Source of the DNA: DASSUW01 sp963830725
Lineage (GTDB): Bacteria > Actinomycetota > Thermoleophilia > Solirubrobacterales > Solirubrobacteraceae
NCBI GenBank assembly: GCA_963830725.1
Contig: CAWHNO010000003.1
Span: 1-64,000, forward strand
Reading direction: 5' to 3'
DNA length: 64,000 nt
The notes under the pieces are model-generated. The model ran no database searches and had not been told where the DNA came from. It saw only the letters and a program-made list of their open reading frames with translations. Positions 53,553 through 61,115 of the stretch are shown here, one piece after another. The position numbers were made by a program, and so were the translations under genes. How positions within the stretch are numbered: the first letter of the stretch is position 1; each line of letters opens with the position of its first letter.

Positions 53553-53798
53553 GTGAGTGAGATCCGGACGACGGTGGACGCGACCGGCCGGGCGTACATA
53601 GATCTCGCGACAGGATCCGGTGGCGAGATACGGGACTCCGTGGCGCTCGACGAGCTCGAGGCGGCTGACGGCGTTCCTGCGCTGAGCTCGATCGTCCTCC
53701 ACTTCGACTTCTACGGACGGCTGGCGGGGATCGAGGTGACGAGCTCGGCCGACTCGGTGCTGCCGCCGGCGCTGCTCGAGACCGCCGCTCGGACGTAA
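53553..53798 (+). CDS. DUF2283-like small protein
   Basis: This 81-residue protein (VSEIRTTVDATGRAYIDLAT, GSGGEIRDSVALDELEAADG, SSIVLHFDFYGRLAGIEVTS) fits the DUF2283 pattern: a short strand with D-x-x-A-Y-I, then LDFDxxGRLxGIEI. GTG 53553 lies 6 bases after a strong GAGGAGG (53540-53546), which rules out longer upstream frames. Function is unknown; it stands alone. Confidence 0.75.
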   Translation: MSEIRTTVDATGRAYIDLATGSGGEIRDSVALDELEAADGVPALSSIVLHFDFYGRLAGIEVTSSADSVLPPALLETAART

Positions 53799-53901
53799 TT
53801 CCCAGGATTCAGGGATTTCTTGCGCGGCACGCGTCGCGTATGAACACTGCGCCGGTCCTGGCCGCGCGGCAAGCGTGGAGGGCACGACGAGGGGGAGACT
53901 C

Positions 53902-54606
53902 ATGTCCACGCGCTTGAAGGCGGCCCTGCCGCTCACGCTGTCGATCGGTCTGCTGGCGTTCCTCGCGTCCGAGGTGGCGCTCAACTTCACGTTCCACTGG
54001 GTGACGGTGGAGAACGGCGTGTTCGGGGCGTACGGGGTGCCGCAGAACGTGCAGCTGATCCTGCCCGCGCTCTTCGTCTCGTGGGGCCTGTACTTCCTGC
54101 TCGGCGCGGCGCTCGGCAAGACCGTGATCGCGGCGGCGACCGGCTCGGCCGGCGCGGGGATCGCGATGTGGATCGGCCCGATGCTCGCCGAGTCGCCCGA
54201 CTTCTGGGGCCTGGCGCTGATGATCGGGATCACCGGGGCGGGACTGATCGTGCTCTCCACCGCCGTCGAAGACGACCGGTTCGCGCCGGCGCCCGCGTTC
54301 TGCTGCTACGCCGCGGTGTTCTTCTGGTGGATCGCGACGGGCTTGGATAACTTCGTGCCCGGCGGCAAAGGGCCGCACAACGCGGAAGCGGTGATCGCGG
54401 CGATCACGAACACGCCGCTGGCGGCGGGCACCGGCGCGTTTGGCGGGCTGCTGTCGATGTCGTGGATCGCGGTGATCGTGAGCGTGTTCGTCTCGCTCGT
54501 TGTCGGCGCCCTGCTCGGCGCGCTGTCGGTCCGGCTCGCGGGCGTGTTCGGGAAGGTCGGCGCGCGGGAGAGCGCGGCCGAGCCGGAGGTCGCGATCAAC
54601 GCGTAG
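53902..54606 (+). CDS. Polytopic membrane protein, DUF1097-like
   Basis: This 234-residue protein has about six membrane helices (LPLTLSIGLLAFLASEVALN, QLILPALFVSWGLYFLLGAA, GSAGAGIAMWIGPMLAE, FWGLALMIGITGAGLIVLS, PAFCCYAAVFFWWIATGLDN, SMSWIAVIVSVFVSLVVGAL). The pattern resembles DUF1097 (YcdZ-type) inner-membrane proteins; the assignment is tentative. ATG 53902 follows GGGGGAGA. A perfect hairpin follows the stop. Confidence 0.7.
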   Translation: MSTRLKAALPLTLSIGLLAFLASEVALNFTFHWVTVENGVFGAYGVPQNVQLILPALFVSWGLYFLLGAALGKTVIAAATGSAGAGIAMWIGPMLAESPDFWGLALMIGITGAGLIVLSTAVEDDRFAPAPAFCCYAAVFFWWIATGLDNFVPGGKGPHNAEAVIAAITNTPLAAGTGAFGGLLSMSWIAVIVSVFVSLVVGALLGALSVRLAGVFGKVGARESAAEPEVAINA

Positions 54607-54620
54607 GCGTTATCCGACGG

Positions 54621-54646
54621 CCGGCGCGGGCATGTGCCCGCGCCGG
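54621..54646. terminator. Bidirectional terminator hairpin
   Basis: CCGGCGCGGGCA (54621-54632) and TGCCCGCGCCGG (54635-54646) are exact inverted repeats with a minimal loop. The hairpin lies between the plus-strand gene ending at 54606 and minus-strand stops from 54657. Confidence 0.7.
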
Positions 54647-54656
54647 CGCGCCGTCC

Positions 54657-54785
54657 TCACTTGCGGATGCAGAGCCCGCGCTCGATGTAGACCGTCCGCC
54701 CGGTCGAGGCGCTGTGGACGATCGCGCGGTCGCTGACCGCGAGCCGCACCCGTGTAGCCGCCCGGCGGGAGCGCAGACAGGTCGG
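54657..54785 (-). pseudogene. C-terminal fragment of an unknown gene
   Basis: On the minus strand LSALPPGGYT in one frame joins VRLAVSDRAIVHSASTGRTV, YIERGLCIRK, stop at 54657-54659, in another. It reads like the last strands of an exported beta-domain protein. It begins right after the stop of the SnoaL-like gene and has no start of its own. Confidence 0.35.
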
Positions 54786-54786
54786 G

Positions 54787-55156
54787 TCAAGACGCCTCGA
54801 CCGGGTCGAGGAAGCCGGTCACCGCACGCAGCCGGCCGTCGTCGGCGACGGTGGCGAAGTCGACGCCGGCCGCGACCGGCGTTCCGTCGTCGGCCCCGAG
54901 CAGCGTCCAGGCGAAGCGCACGCGGTCGTGGTGTGCGTCCGGTCCGGCGGACAGCTCGAAGCGATGGCCCGGGAACTGCTGCTGTGCGCCGCCGATCATC
55001 GAGGAGATCCCGTCCGTGCCCTCGCCCGCCATCAGCGGGTCGACGTAGCGTCGCGTCGTCGGCGAAGGCCTCGGCGACGATCGCGCGCCGACTGGCGGCG
55101 TCACGCTCGTTCCACGCGGCGATGTAGCCGTCGACGATGGTGTTGATGTTCGTCAT
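54787..55156 (-). CDS. SnoaL-like / NTF2-fold protein (one frameshift)
   Basis: ATG 55156 opens MTNINTIVDGYIAAWNERDA, SRRAIVAEAFADDAT, the typical first helices of SnoaL-like proteins. After a one-base shift near 55040 the domain continues YVDPLMAGEGTDGISSMIGG, FPGHRFELSAGPDAHHDRVR, FAWTLLGADDGTPVAAGVDF and LRAVTGFLDPVEAS to a stop at 54787. About 122 residues when joined, the usual length. These cone-shaped folds bind small hydrophobic ligands or act as isomerases; the role is unknown. It is transcribed away from the XRE regulator. Confidence 0.75.
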
Positions 55157-55189
55157 GCCTCCACCAAACCAGCCGGCCCGCGGCGTGTC

Positions 55190-55208
55190 GATTACCTCCG
55201 ACGTAGGT
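55190..55208. promoter_or_regulatory. Candidate XRE operator in the divergent promoter
   Basis: GATTACCT followed by CCGACGTAGGT contains the palindrome ACCTnCGnCGnAGGT (55194-55208). The 9-mer CGATTACCT recurs in the site at 56032-56040. It lies over the expected -35 of the xre promoter (-10 TAGCGT at 55230-55235), where a repressor would act, and 34 bases upstream of the SnoaL-like start. Confidence 0.45.
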
Positions 55209-55241
55209 GCCGGGCCGCGCCACGCTCGCTAGCGTGCGGGC

Positions 55242-56018
55242 ATGAGCACGGCCACCGCCCCGCTCGGCACGCTGTTGCGCGACTGGCGTCAGCGCCGCCG
55301 TCTCAGCCAGCTCGACCTGGCGCTTGAGGCCGGCGTTTCCGCGCGACACCTCAGCTTCCTCGAGACCGGCCGCTCGAAGCCGAGCCGCGAGATGGTCCTG
55401 CACCTGTCCGAGCAGCTCGAAGTCCCGCTGCGCGACCGCAACCACCTCCTGCTCGCAGCCGGCTTCGCGCCGGCCTTCGAGGAGCGGGCGATCGACGCGC
55501 CGGAGATGGCGCCGGTGCGCGAGGCGCTCGAGCGCGTGCTGACCGGTCACGAGCCGTATCCCGCCGTGGTCGTCGACCGCTGGTGGAACCTCGCGGCCGC
55601 CAACCGCAGCATCGCGATGTTCACGGATGGCGTTCCCGCGCACCTGATGGAGCCGCCGGTGAACGTCCTGCGCGTGAGCCTGCACCCCGACGGGATGGCC
55701 TCGCGGATCCTCAACTACGAGGAGTGGCGCGGGCACCTGCTCGACCGCTTGGGGCGCCAGGTGGCGCTCACCGCCGACGAGCGCCTCGCCGCGCTCTACG
55801 AGGAGGTCAGCGCCTTTCCGGGCGAGACCGCGGAGGTGCACGGGCCCGGCGGCGACATCGCCGTACCGCTGCGGTTCGACCACGACGGGCGCGAGCTCGC
55901 CTTCTTCAGCACGATCGCCACGTTCGGCACAGCGGTCGACATCACGCTCGCCGAGCTGTCGATCGAGGCGTTCTTCCCCGCCGACCGCGCGACGGCCGAG
56001 TACCTGCTGGGCGGTTGA
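55242..56018 (+). CDS. XRE-family regulator with MmyB-like ligand domain
   Basis: This 258-residue protein has an N-terminal HTH_XRE (LLRDWRQRRRLSQLDLALEA, GVSARHLSFLETGRSKPSRE, about residues 9-50). A PAS-like MmyB domain (PYPAVVVDRWWNLAAANRSI, NVLRVSLHPDGMASRILNYE, LAFFSTIATFGTAVDITLAE) in relatives binds a fatty-acid-like ligand. TAGCGT at 55230-55235 lies 6 bases before ATG 55242, so the mRNA is predicted leaderless. Candidate operators lie on both sides of the gene, suggesting it controls itself, the SnoaL-like gene and the membrane protein at 56086. Confidence 0.92.
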   Translation: MSTATAPLGTLLRDWRQRRRLSQLDLALEAGVSARHLSFLETGRSKPSREMVLHLSEQLEVPLRDRNHLLLAAGFAPAFEERAIDAPEMAPVREALERVLTGHEPYPAVVVDRWWNLAAANRSIAMFTDGVPAHLMEPPVNVLRVSLHPDGMASRILNYEEWRGHLLDRLGRQVALTADERLAALYEEVSAFPGETAEVHGPGGDIAVPLRFDHDGRELAFFSTIATFGTAVDITLAELSIEAFFPADRATAEYLLGG

Positions 56019-56033
56019 GGTAGCCGCCATCCG

Positions 56034-56050
56034 ATTACCTGCCGGGTAAT
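56034..56050. promoter_or_regulatory. Perfect palindrome upstream of the membrane-protein gene
   Basis: ATTACC-TGCCG-GGTAAT is a perfect 6+5+6 palindrome between the xre stop (56018) and ATG 56086. It shares CGATTACCT with the xre promoter site, which makes it the best candidate for the XRE binding sequence. Confidence 0.5.
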
Positions 56051-56085
56051 TGAGACCCTTCCCCGCCGGTGCCACGGTACCGGCC

Positions 56086-56493
56086 ATGGAATCTCACGCC
56101 ATCGCCACTCCCCATCACGCGACCCGCGGCCTGCTGCGGTTTGCGCTCACGCTCGACGGCGTCGCGACCAGCGCCAATGGGGTGCTCTACCTCGTGGGCG
56201 CCCCGCTGCTCGACGGCTGGCTCGGCCTCCCGACCGAGTTGCTGATGGTCGTCGGCGCCGCGCTGATCGTCTACGGGGCGCTGGTGCTGCGGCTCGCCAC
56301 GCTGCCCATCATGCCGCGCGCCGCCGTCGTGGCCGTCATCGCCGCCAACGTGCTGTGGGTGGTCGACAGCCTGATCGCGCTCGCGCTCGACTGGTTCGCC
56401 CCCACCACCGCCGGCCAGGTCCTGATCGCCATCCAGGCCGTCCTCGTCGCCGGCCTCGCCACACTCCAGTACGTCGGGCTGCGCCGCTCCTAG
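56086..56493 (+). CDS. Small four-helix integral membrane protein
   Basis: This 135-residue protein has four hydrophobic segments (LLRFALTLDGVATSANGVLY, TELLMVVGAALIVYGALVLR, AAVVAVIAANVLWVVDSLIA, GQVLIAIQAVLVAGLATLQY). It is a common uncharacterised actinobacterial membrane protein type. ATG 56086 is the first start that places the first helix near the N-terminus. A perfect palindrome sits 36 bases upstream. Its stop shares CTAG with the stop of the convergent PilZ gene. Confidence 0.75.
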   Translation: MESHAIATPHHATRGLLRFALTLDGVATSANGVLYLVGAPLLDGWLGLPTELLMVVGAALIVYGALVLRLATLPIMPRAAVVAVIAANVLWVVDSLIALALDWFAPTTAGQVLIAIQAVLVAGLATLQYVGLRRS

Positions 56494-56774
56494 GAAATGA
56501 GACGGCGCAGCTCCGCCTGCGCCGGCTCGCCGAGCGCCTCGAAGCGGATCGCGTAGGTGTCGTGGCCCTGCTGGCGCAGCACCCGCGCGCGCCCGGCGAT
56601 GCCCTCGAGCTCGAAGCGCAGGAGCTCGTCGGTGGCAAGCGGGCGCCGCGTGCACACGCGCATCCCGCCCGGCCCGAGATCGAGCGTGCGGGCATCGATC
56701 GGGGACCCGCTGCGGCGGTGCAGCGTGCACGGCTTCTCGATCTGCACCCGGGCTGAGCGGCGCTGCTCGGTCAC
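56490..56774 (-). CDS. PilZ-domain protein (cyclic-di-GMP receptor type)
   Basis: This 94-residue single PilZ domain has an N-terminal QRRSARVQIEKPCTLH holding RxxxR, and ARTLDLGPGGMRVCTRRPLA with a DxGxGG version of the DxSxxG motif (Ser replaced by Gly). Binding of cyclic-di-GMP is likely but the Ser change could weaken it. GTG 56774 follows GGAGGAAG and overlaps the MFS stop (GTGA), so translation is coupled. With the HD-GYP gene 3 kb away, cyclic-di-GMP signalling is represented twice here. Confidence 0.85.
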   Translation of the reverse strand: MTEQRRSARVQIEKPCTLHRRSGSPIDARTLDLGPGGMRVCTRRPLATDELLRFELEGIAGRARVLRQQGHDTYAIRFEALGEPAQAELRRLIS

Positions 56775-58003
56775 CTTCCTCCCTCGGTCCCGGCCATTCT
56801 CACAACCAGGCGTCCCCGGCGGGCCGCCGGCGGCACCGAGGGAAGGCTGAGGGCGAGCAGGAGCGCGGGCACCGGCAGCGCCGCGATCGTCCACAGGACG
56901 GCGGGCAGCCCGGCCGCGTCGGCGACGAGGCCGAGCGCGGTCGCCGACACGCCGCCGAGCCCGATCGCGAGCCCGAGCGTGATCCCGGACGCGAGGCCGA
57001 CACGGCTCGGCAGGTACGCCTGCCCGAGCACGATCGTGATCGAGAAGCTGGCGATCGTCACGAAGCCGGCGAGGCCGAGCAGCACGGTGGCGCCCGCCGC
57101 GCCCGCCAGCGGCAGCGCGACGAGCAGCGGCAGGAGCAGCACCTGCGTGCCCACCAGCACCGCACGGGCGCCCCAGCGATCGACCAGGCCGCCGCCGACC
57201 AGCGTGCCGACGGCGCCCATCGCCAGCATCAGGGTGAGCGCGGCGTTGCCGGCCGCCTCGCTCGTGCTCAGCTCGGCGATGAAGTACGCCGGGATGAAGG
57301 CCTGGAGGCCGAAGTACACGCCGGAGCGCAGGGCGATCATGCCGCCGAGCCGGCCGAAGGCGCCCCAGTCGTCGCGGCCGCCGCCCACCACCACGCCGGC
57401 CTCGGCCTGCTCGAGCCGGCGCAGCCGCCCGAGCTCGCGCACGATCAGCAACGCCGCGGTGAAGGGGAAAACGGCCAGCGCCAGGGTCCCCGACAAGCCG
57501 AAGATCAGCACGAGCGGCGTCGTCAGCAGCGGCCCGAGCGCGAAGCCGGCGTTGCCACCGACCGAGAACAGGCTCATCCCCCGCCCCTGGCGCTCGCGCG
57601 AGGCCAGGCCCGCGAACTTCGCGCCCTCGGGATGGAAGGCCGCCACCCCGAGGCCGCTGACCGCGACGGCCAGCGCGGTCAGCGCATACGAGGGCGCCGG
57701 GCCCGCCAGGGCGATGCCGACGCCCGCCAGCACCAGCCCGGCCGGCATGAGCCACGGCCGCGCGAAGCGATCGGAGAGCAGCCCGAACAGCGGCTGGACG
57801 ATCGAGGATCCGATCGTCGAGAACAGCACGAGCGCCCCCAGCGCCGCGTAGGAGTAGCCGCGCTCGGCGGCCAGGAACGGCAGCAGCGCCGGCACCGCGC
57901 CCTGGCACAGGTCGACGCACAGATGCCCGGCGCCGAGCAGCGAGAGCGAGCGGCGGTCGAGGGGCCGCGCAAGCGCGGCCTTGCGAGTTCGCTTCGCGAA
58001 CAT
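56771..58003 (-). CDS. MFS transporter, fosmidomycin-resistance-like
   Basis: This 410-residue transporter has about 12 membrane helices. The N-terminal pattern (SLSLLGAGHLCVDLCQGAVP, LLPFLAAERGYSYAALGALV) and AAFHPEGAKFAGLASRERQG, with the conserved AFHPE, are typical of Fsr-type MFS drug exporters. The substrate is unknown. ATG 58003 lies 6 bases after AAGGAG and is preferred over ATG 58018, which overlaps the upstream stop. It is the middle gene of a three-gene operon. Confidence 0.88.
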   Translation of the reverse strand: MFAKRTRKAALARPLDRRSLSLLGAGHLCVDLCQGAVPALLPFLAAERGYSYAALGALVLFSTIGSSIVQPLFGLLSDRFARPWLMPAGLVLAGVGIALAGPAPSYALTALAVAVSGLGVAAFHPEGAKFAGLASRERQGRGMSLFSVGGNAGFALGPLLTTPLVLIFGLSGTLALAVFPFTAALLIVRELGRLRRLEQAEAGVVVGGGRDDWGAFGRLGGMIALRSGVYFGLQAFIPAYFIAELSTSEAAGNAALTLMLAMGAVGTLVGGGLVDRWGARAVLVGTQVLLLPLLVALPLAGAAGATVLLGLAGFVTIASFSITIVLGQAYLPSRVGLASGITLGLAIGLGGVSATALGLVADAAGLPAVLWTIAALPVPALLLALSLPSVPPAARRGRLVVRMAGTEGGR

Positions 58004-58014
58004 CGGGGGCTCCT

Positions 58015-59142
58015 TCATGCGCGCGCCAGCCGCTCGGCCAGGTCGCGGCTCGGGGCGATCGCCAGGGTGACCGTCCCGCCGCGGCGCACCACGACGCGAC
58101 CGACCATCACGTCGCGCAGCCGGGCGGCGAACTCGGCCTCGTCGCGCGGCGTGTCCCAGCGCCAGCGCATCACCAGCGCCTCGTCGTCGCCGCTGCGCCA
58201 GAGCTCGTAGCGGTCACCGCCCCAGCCGGCCGCCGCGCTGGTCGAACCGCCCAGCAGCTCGCGCGTCTGGAGCTCGCCCCACACGCCGGCATGCGCGCGC
58301 TCCCAATCGCCGCCGAGCACCCGCGGGATCCGCACCGGCTTCGGCTCGTCGGCGTCGAAGTAGGCCTGCGGGTGCAGGATCTGCTCCGTGGACGACGGAG
58401 GCCGGACCTCGTAGGCGGTGTCGACGAGACCCCAGCCGCCCCGCCGCAGCAGGTCGCTGACGAAGCGCTCGCCGCCGACGTAGGCGAACAGCACCTGGGC
58501 CTGGATGAAGGGCGGCAGGTCGCCCGTGTCCTCGAACGCCGACGAGAGCAGGCCGCCGAGCGTCTCCTCCGCCGAGAAGTACTCGCCCACGTAGCCGTAC
58601 ATGAGCGCCGTCGCGCTTCCCTCGTACAGCGCCTGCCGCGCGAGCGTCCGGTCGTCGGTGGACGGCGCGGTCGAGAGCCCGAAGCGCTGGTCCTCGAGCG
58701 CATGGGTGAGCTCGTGGGAGAGGATCATCTCCTCGAGCACGCGTGTCCCGGTGCCGGCGCCCTCCACGACCCGTAGCCGGCCGTCGCGCGGGTCGTAGTA
58801 GCCGGCGACGCCCTCGCCGAACAGGTCGGCGCCGAGCTCGCGCAGGTCGGCGTCGGGCTCGATCAGGCCCAGCAGCCTGTACACGCTCTCGTCGGCGCGC
58901 CGGCGTGCCGCCGGGTAGTCGCGGTCGAGGCTGTCGAGCCCTTCGCGGCGTGCCTGCTCGGGCGTGACCTCCACCGCTTCCGGGAGCCGATCGAACTCGA
59001 GCTTGCGCAGCGCTTCGACCCGGTCGGCGATGACGTCGACCGGCGCGGCCGCCGGCGCGGCCTCCTCGTCCCCTTCGGTCACGTACCACAGGCCGAGCAG
59101 CGCCACGATGAGCACGGCGATGACGGCGAAGGGCGTCCGCAT
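58015..59142 (-). CDS. Membrane-anchored zincin-like metallopeptidase
   Basis: This 375-residue protein has an N-terminal helix (FAVIAVLIVALLGLWYV) and an exported zincin-like domain: GVAGYYDPRDGRLRVVEG, then EMILSHELTHALEDQRFGLS with the HExxH zinc site (near residue 143), and ALYEGSATALMYGYVGEYFS, whose Glu is the likely third ligand. The C-terminal ~130 residues are a mixed domain. It is the first gene of the operon with the MFS and PilZ genes and diverges from the SDR gene. It may be a protease; the substrate is unknown. Confidence 0.8.
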   Translation of the reverse strand: MRTPFAVIAVLIVALLGLWYVTEGDEEAAPAAAPVDVIADRVEALRKLEFDRLPEAVEVTPEQARREGLDSLDRDYPAARRRADESVYRLLGLIEPDADLRELGADLFGEGVAGYYDPRDGRLRVVEGAGTGTRVLEEMILSHELTHALEDQRFGLSTAPSTDDRTLARQALYEGSATALMYGYVGEYFSAEETLGGLLSSAFEDTGDLPPFIQAQVLFAYVGGERFVSDLLRRGGWGLVDTAYEVRPPSSTEQILHPQAYFDADEPKPVRIPRVLGGDWERAHAGVWGELQTRELLGGSTSAAAGWGGDRYELWRSGDDEALVMRWRWDTPRDEAEFAARLRDVMVGRVVVRRGGTVTLAIAPSRDLAERLARA

Positions 59143-59186
59143 CCCTGATTGGATAGCGGGTCCACCACCGAAAGGACGTCAGATCG

Positions 59187-59909
59187 ATGCCAGACCGAGC
59201 CGCCCTCGTCACCGGAGCCTCGAGCGGGATCGGGCTCGCGATCGCCGAGGTTCTGGGCGCGACGGGCCACGGGCTCACCGTCGCCGCGCGCCGCCCCGAG
59301 AAGCTCGCGGGCGCCGTCGAGCAGCTCCGTGACAAGGGCTACGAGGTCGAGGAGGTCGCCGCCAACCTGACCTCGGAGGAAGACGTCCAGCGCGTGGTGG
59401 CCGCCCACCGCGAGCGCTTCGGCCGGCTCGACGTGCTCGTCAACAGCGCCGGCGTGGGGGTCGGCGCGCCGCTGGCCGAGATCCAGACCAAGCGGGCCGA
59501 CATGCAGCTCGACCTCAACCTGCGGGCGATCGTCCTCTTCTACCGCGAATGCGCGGACCTGCTGCGGGCGGCGGGCGCCGAGCACCGCAACGCGCTCGTC
59601 GTGAACCTCTCCTCGATCTCCGGCAAGTCGGGCCAGCCGTGGCTGTCGGTCTACTCGGCCACGAAGGCCGCGGTGGTCGGCTGGACGCAGGCCATGAACA
59701 AGGAGCTCAACGGCGAGGGGATCAAGTCGGTCGCCCTGTGCCCGGGCTTCGTCGACACGCCGATGACCGAGTTCATCCGCGAGCAGGTGAACCAGGAGGA
59801 CATGATCAAGACTGACGACATCGCGGGGGCGGTGCGCTTCCTGCTCGAGCTCTCTCCTGCCTGCGTCATCCCCGAGATCGTCTTCCAGCGGCCGGGCGAG
59901 GCGATCTGA
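59187..59909 (+). CDS. Short-chain dehydrogenase/reductase (SDR)
   Basis: This classical SDR has 240 residues: NAD(P)-binding ALVTGASSGIGLAIAEVLGA (about residues 6-25), AARRPEKL suggesting NADP preference, VLVNSAGVGVGAPLAE, catalytic Ser in VVNLSSISGKSGQPW and YSATKAAVVGWTQAMNKEL (Tyr-x3-Lys), then LCPGFVDTPMTE. It oxidises or reduces an unknown alcohol/ketone. ATG 59187 lies 13 bases after AAAGGA. Confidence 0.92.
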   Translation: MPDRAALVTGASSGIGLAIAEVLGATGHGLTVAARRPEKLAGAVEQLRDKGYEVEEVAANLTSEEDVQRVVAAHRERFGRLDVLVNSAGVGVGAPLAEIQTKRADMQLDLNLRAIVLFYRECADLLRAAGAEHRNALVVNLSSISGKSGQPWLSVYSATKAAVVGWTQAMNKELNGEGIKSVALCPGFVDTPMTEFIREQVNQEDMIKTDDIAGAVRFLLELSPACVIPEIVFQRPGEAI

Positions 59910-59992
59910 GCCAACACCGCAATCAAACGCTCCCATCGACGTTCAAGCTCGCAGTACGCTTGCCCACGCGTTACTTAGGACGGGTTATCGCG

Positions 59993-60728
59993 GTGACAGG
60001 AACAGATTCCGTCGTCTCCCTTCGTGCTCAGTTGGACCGCACGGAGCGGCAGGCATCAGCACGCCAGCGCCAGCTCGAGCGCTACGCCGCCGACCTGCGC
60101 GAGGTCTTCAAGCAGGAGCGCAACCGGACGCTCGAGCTTCGCAACTCCTACCGTGCGACGGTCCAAGCGCTCTCGAACGCGGTCGAGGCGCGAGACGCAT
60201 ACACCGGCAAGCACGCCGAGCGGGTGACCGCCTACGGCATCGCCCTCGCGCGGGCCGCGGGACTGGACACGGACCTGACGCCGGGCATCGAGTTCGGCTT
60301 CCTGCTGCACGACGTCGGCAAGGTCGCGGTGCCCGACGCCGTGTTGTTCAAGCCGGCGCCCCTCGACGAGTCGGAGTTCGCCCTCATCGCCCAGCACCCC
60401 GCGATCGGCTCCGACATCCTGAGCGACGTCGAGTTCCTCGGCGAGGGCAAGCTGGTCGTCCGCCACCACCACGAGCGCTGGGACGGCAGCGGGATATCCG
60501 GACCGGCTGGCGGGCGAGGCGATCCCGCTGGCGGCGCGCGTCTTCGCGGTCGCCGACGCGCTCGACGCGATGACGACCGACCGCCCGTACCGTCGCGCCA
60601 CCCGCTTCTCGCGCGCGCGGGAGGAGATCCGCGCCCACGCCGGCTCGCAGTTCGACCCCGCGGTGGTCGAAGCCCTGGAAACGATCCCGGATTCGCGGTT
60701 CGCGGCCCTGCGGGACGGGGTCGCGTGA
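59993..60728 (+). CDS. HD-GYP cyclic-di-GMP phosphodiesterase (one frameshift)
   Basis: An N-terminal coiled-coil (ERQASARQRQLERYAADLRE, FKQERNRTLELRNSYRATVQ) leads into an HD-GYP domain: AVEARDAYTGKHAERVTAYG, GFLLHDVGKVAVPDAVLF (HD pair near 106-107), IAQHPAIGSDIL, VVRHHHERWDGSG. The frame then slips by one base near 60497, so GYP itself lies in the shifted frame, which continues AIPLAARVFAVADALDAMTT, RPYRRATRFSRAREEIRAHA and ends at 60728. Joined length is ~245 residues. It would degrade cyclic-di-GMP. Its stop overlaps the receiver gene start. GTG 59993 is a moderate start choice; TTG 59960 is possible. Confidence 0.78.
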
Positions 60729-61099
60729 CGAAGACCATCCTGATCGTCGACGACGATCCGGGAATCCGCAAGCTGATCGCCACCACGCTCGAGGACGTCG
60801 CCGGCTATCGGCTCCAGGAGGCGGCCGACGGAGCCGAAGCGGTCGCCCGCGCCGTCGAGGCGCGTCCCGAGATCGTGTTCCTCGACGTCGACATGCCGGA
60901 GGTGAACGGGATCGAGGCGTGCCGGCGGCTGCGCTCGGATCCCGCGACGGCGGGCGCGACGATCGTGATGCTGACCGGAGCGTCGGGGCCGCAGGCCGAG
61001 CGGGGCGCCTTGGCCGCGGGCGCCGACCTCTTCCTGACGAAGCCGTTCTCGCCGCTGCACCTGCTGCGGCTGGTGGACCGCATCGGCGCCACCGGCTGA
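60725..61099 (+). CDS. Single-domain response regulator (receiver)
   Basis: This 124-residue stand-alone CheY-like receiver has acidic pocket ILIVDDDPGIRKLIATTLED, phospho-acceptor Asp54 in VFLDVDMPEVNG, Thr in VMLTGASG and Lys in LFLTKPFSPLHLL. There is no output domain. GTG 60725 overlaps the HD-GYP stop (GTGA), so the receiver probably controls or reports on that enzyme. The kinase is not nearby. Confidence 0.9.
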   Translation: MTKTILIVDDDPGIRKLIATTLEDVAGYRLQEAADGAEAVARAVEARPEIVFLDVDMPEVNGIEACRRLRSDPATAGATIVMLTGASGPQAERGALAAGADLFLTKPFSPLHLLRLVDRIGATG

Positions 61100-61115
61100 T
61101 AGCGTCGCGCGCCGC

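Noticed and set aside
51106..53556. A plus-strand open frame of about 816 codons
   Set aside because: It mirrors the well-conserved BTAD regulator on the minus strand and has no domain signature.
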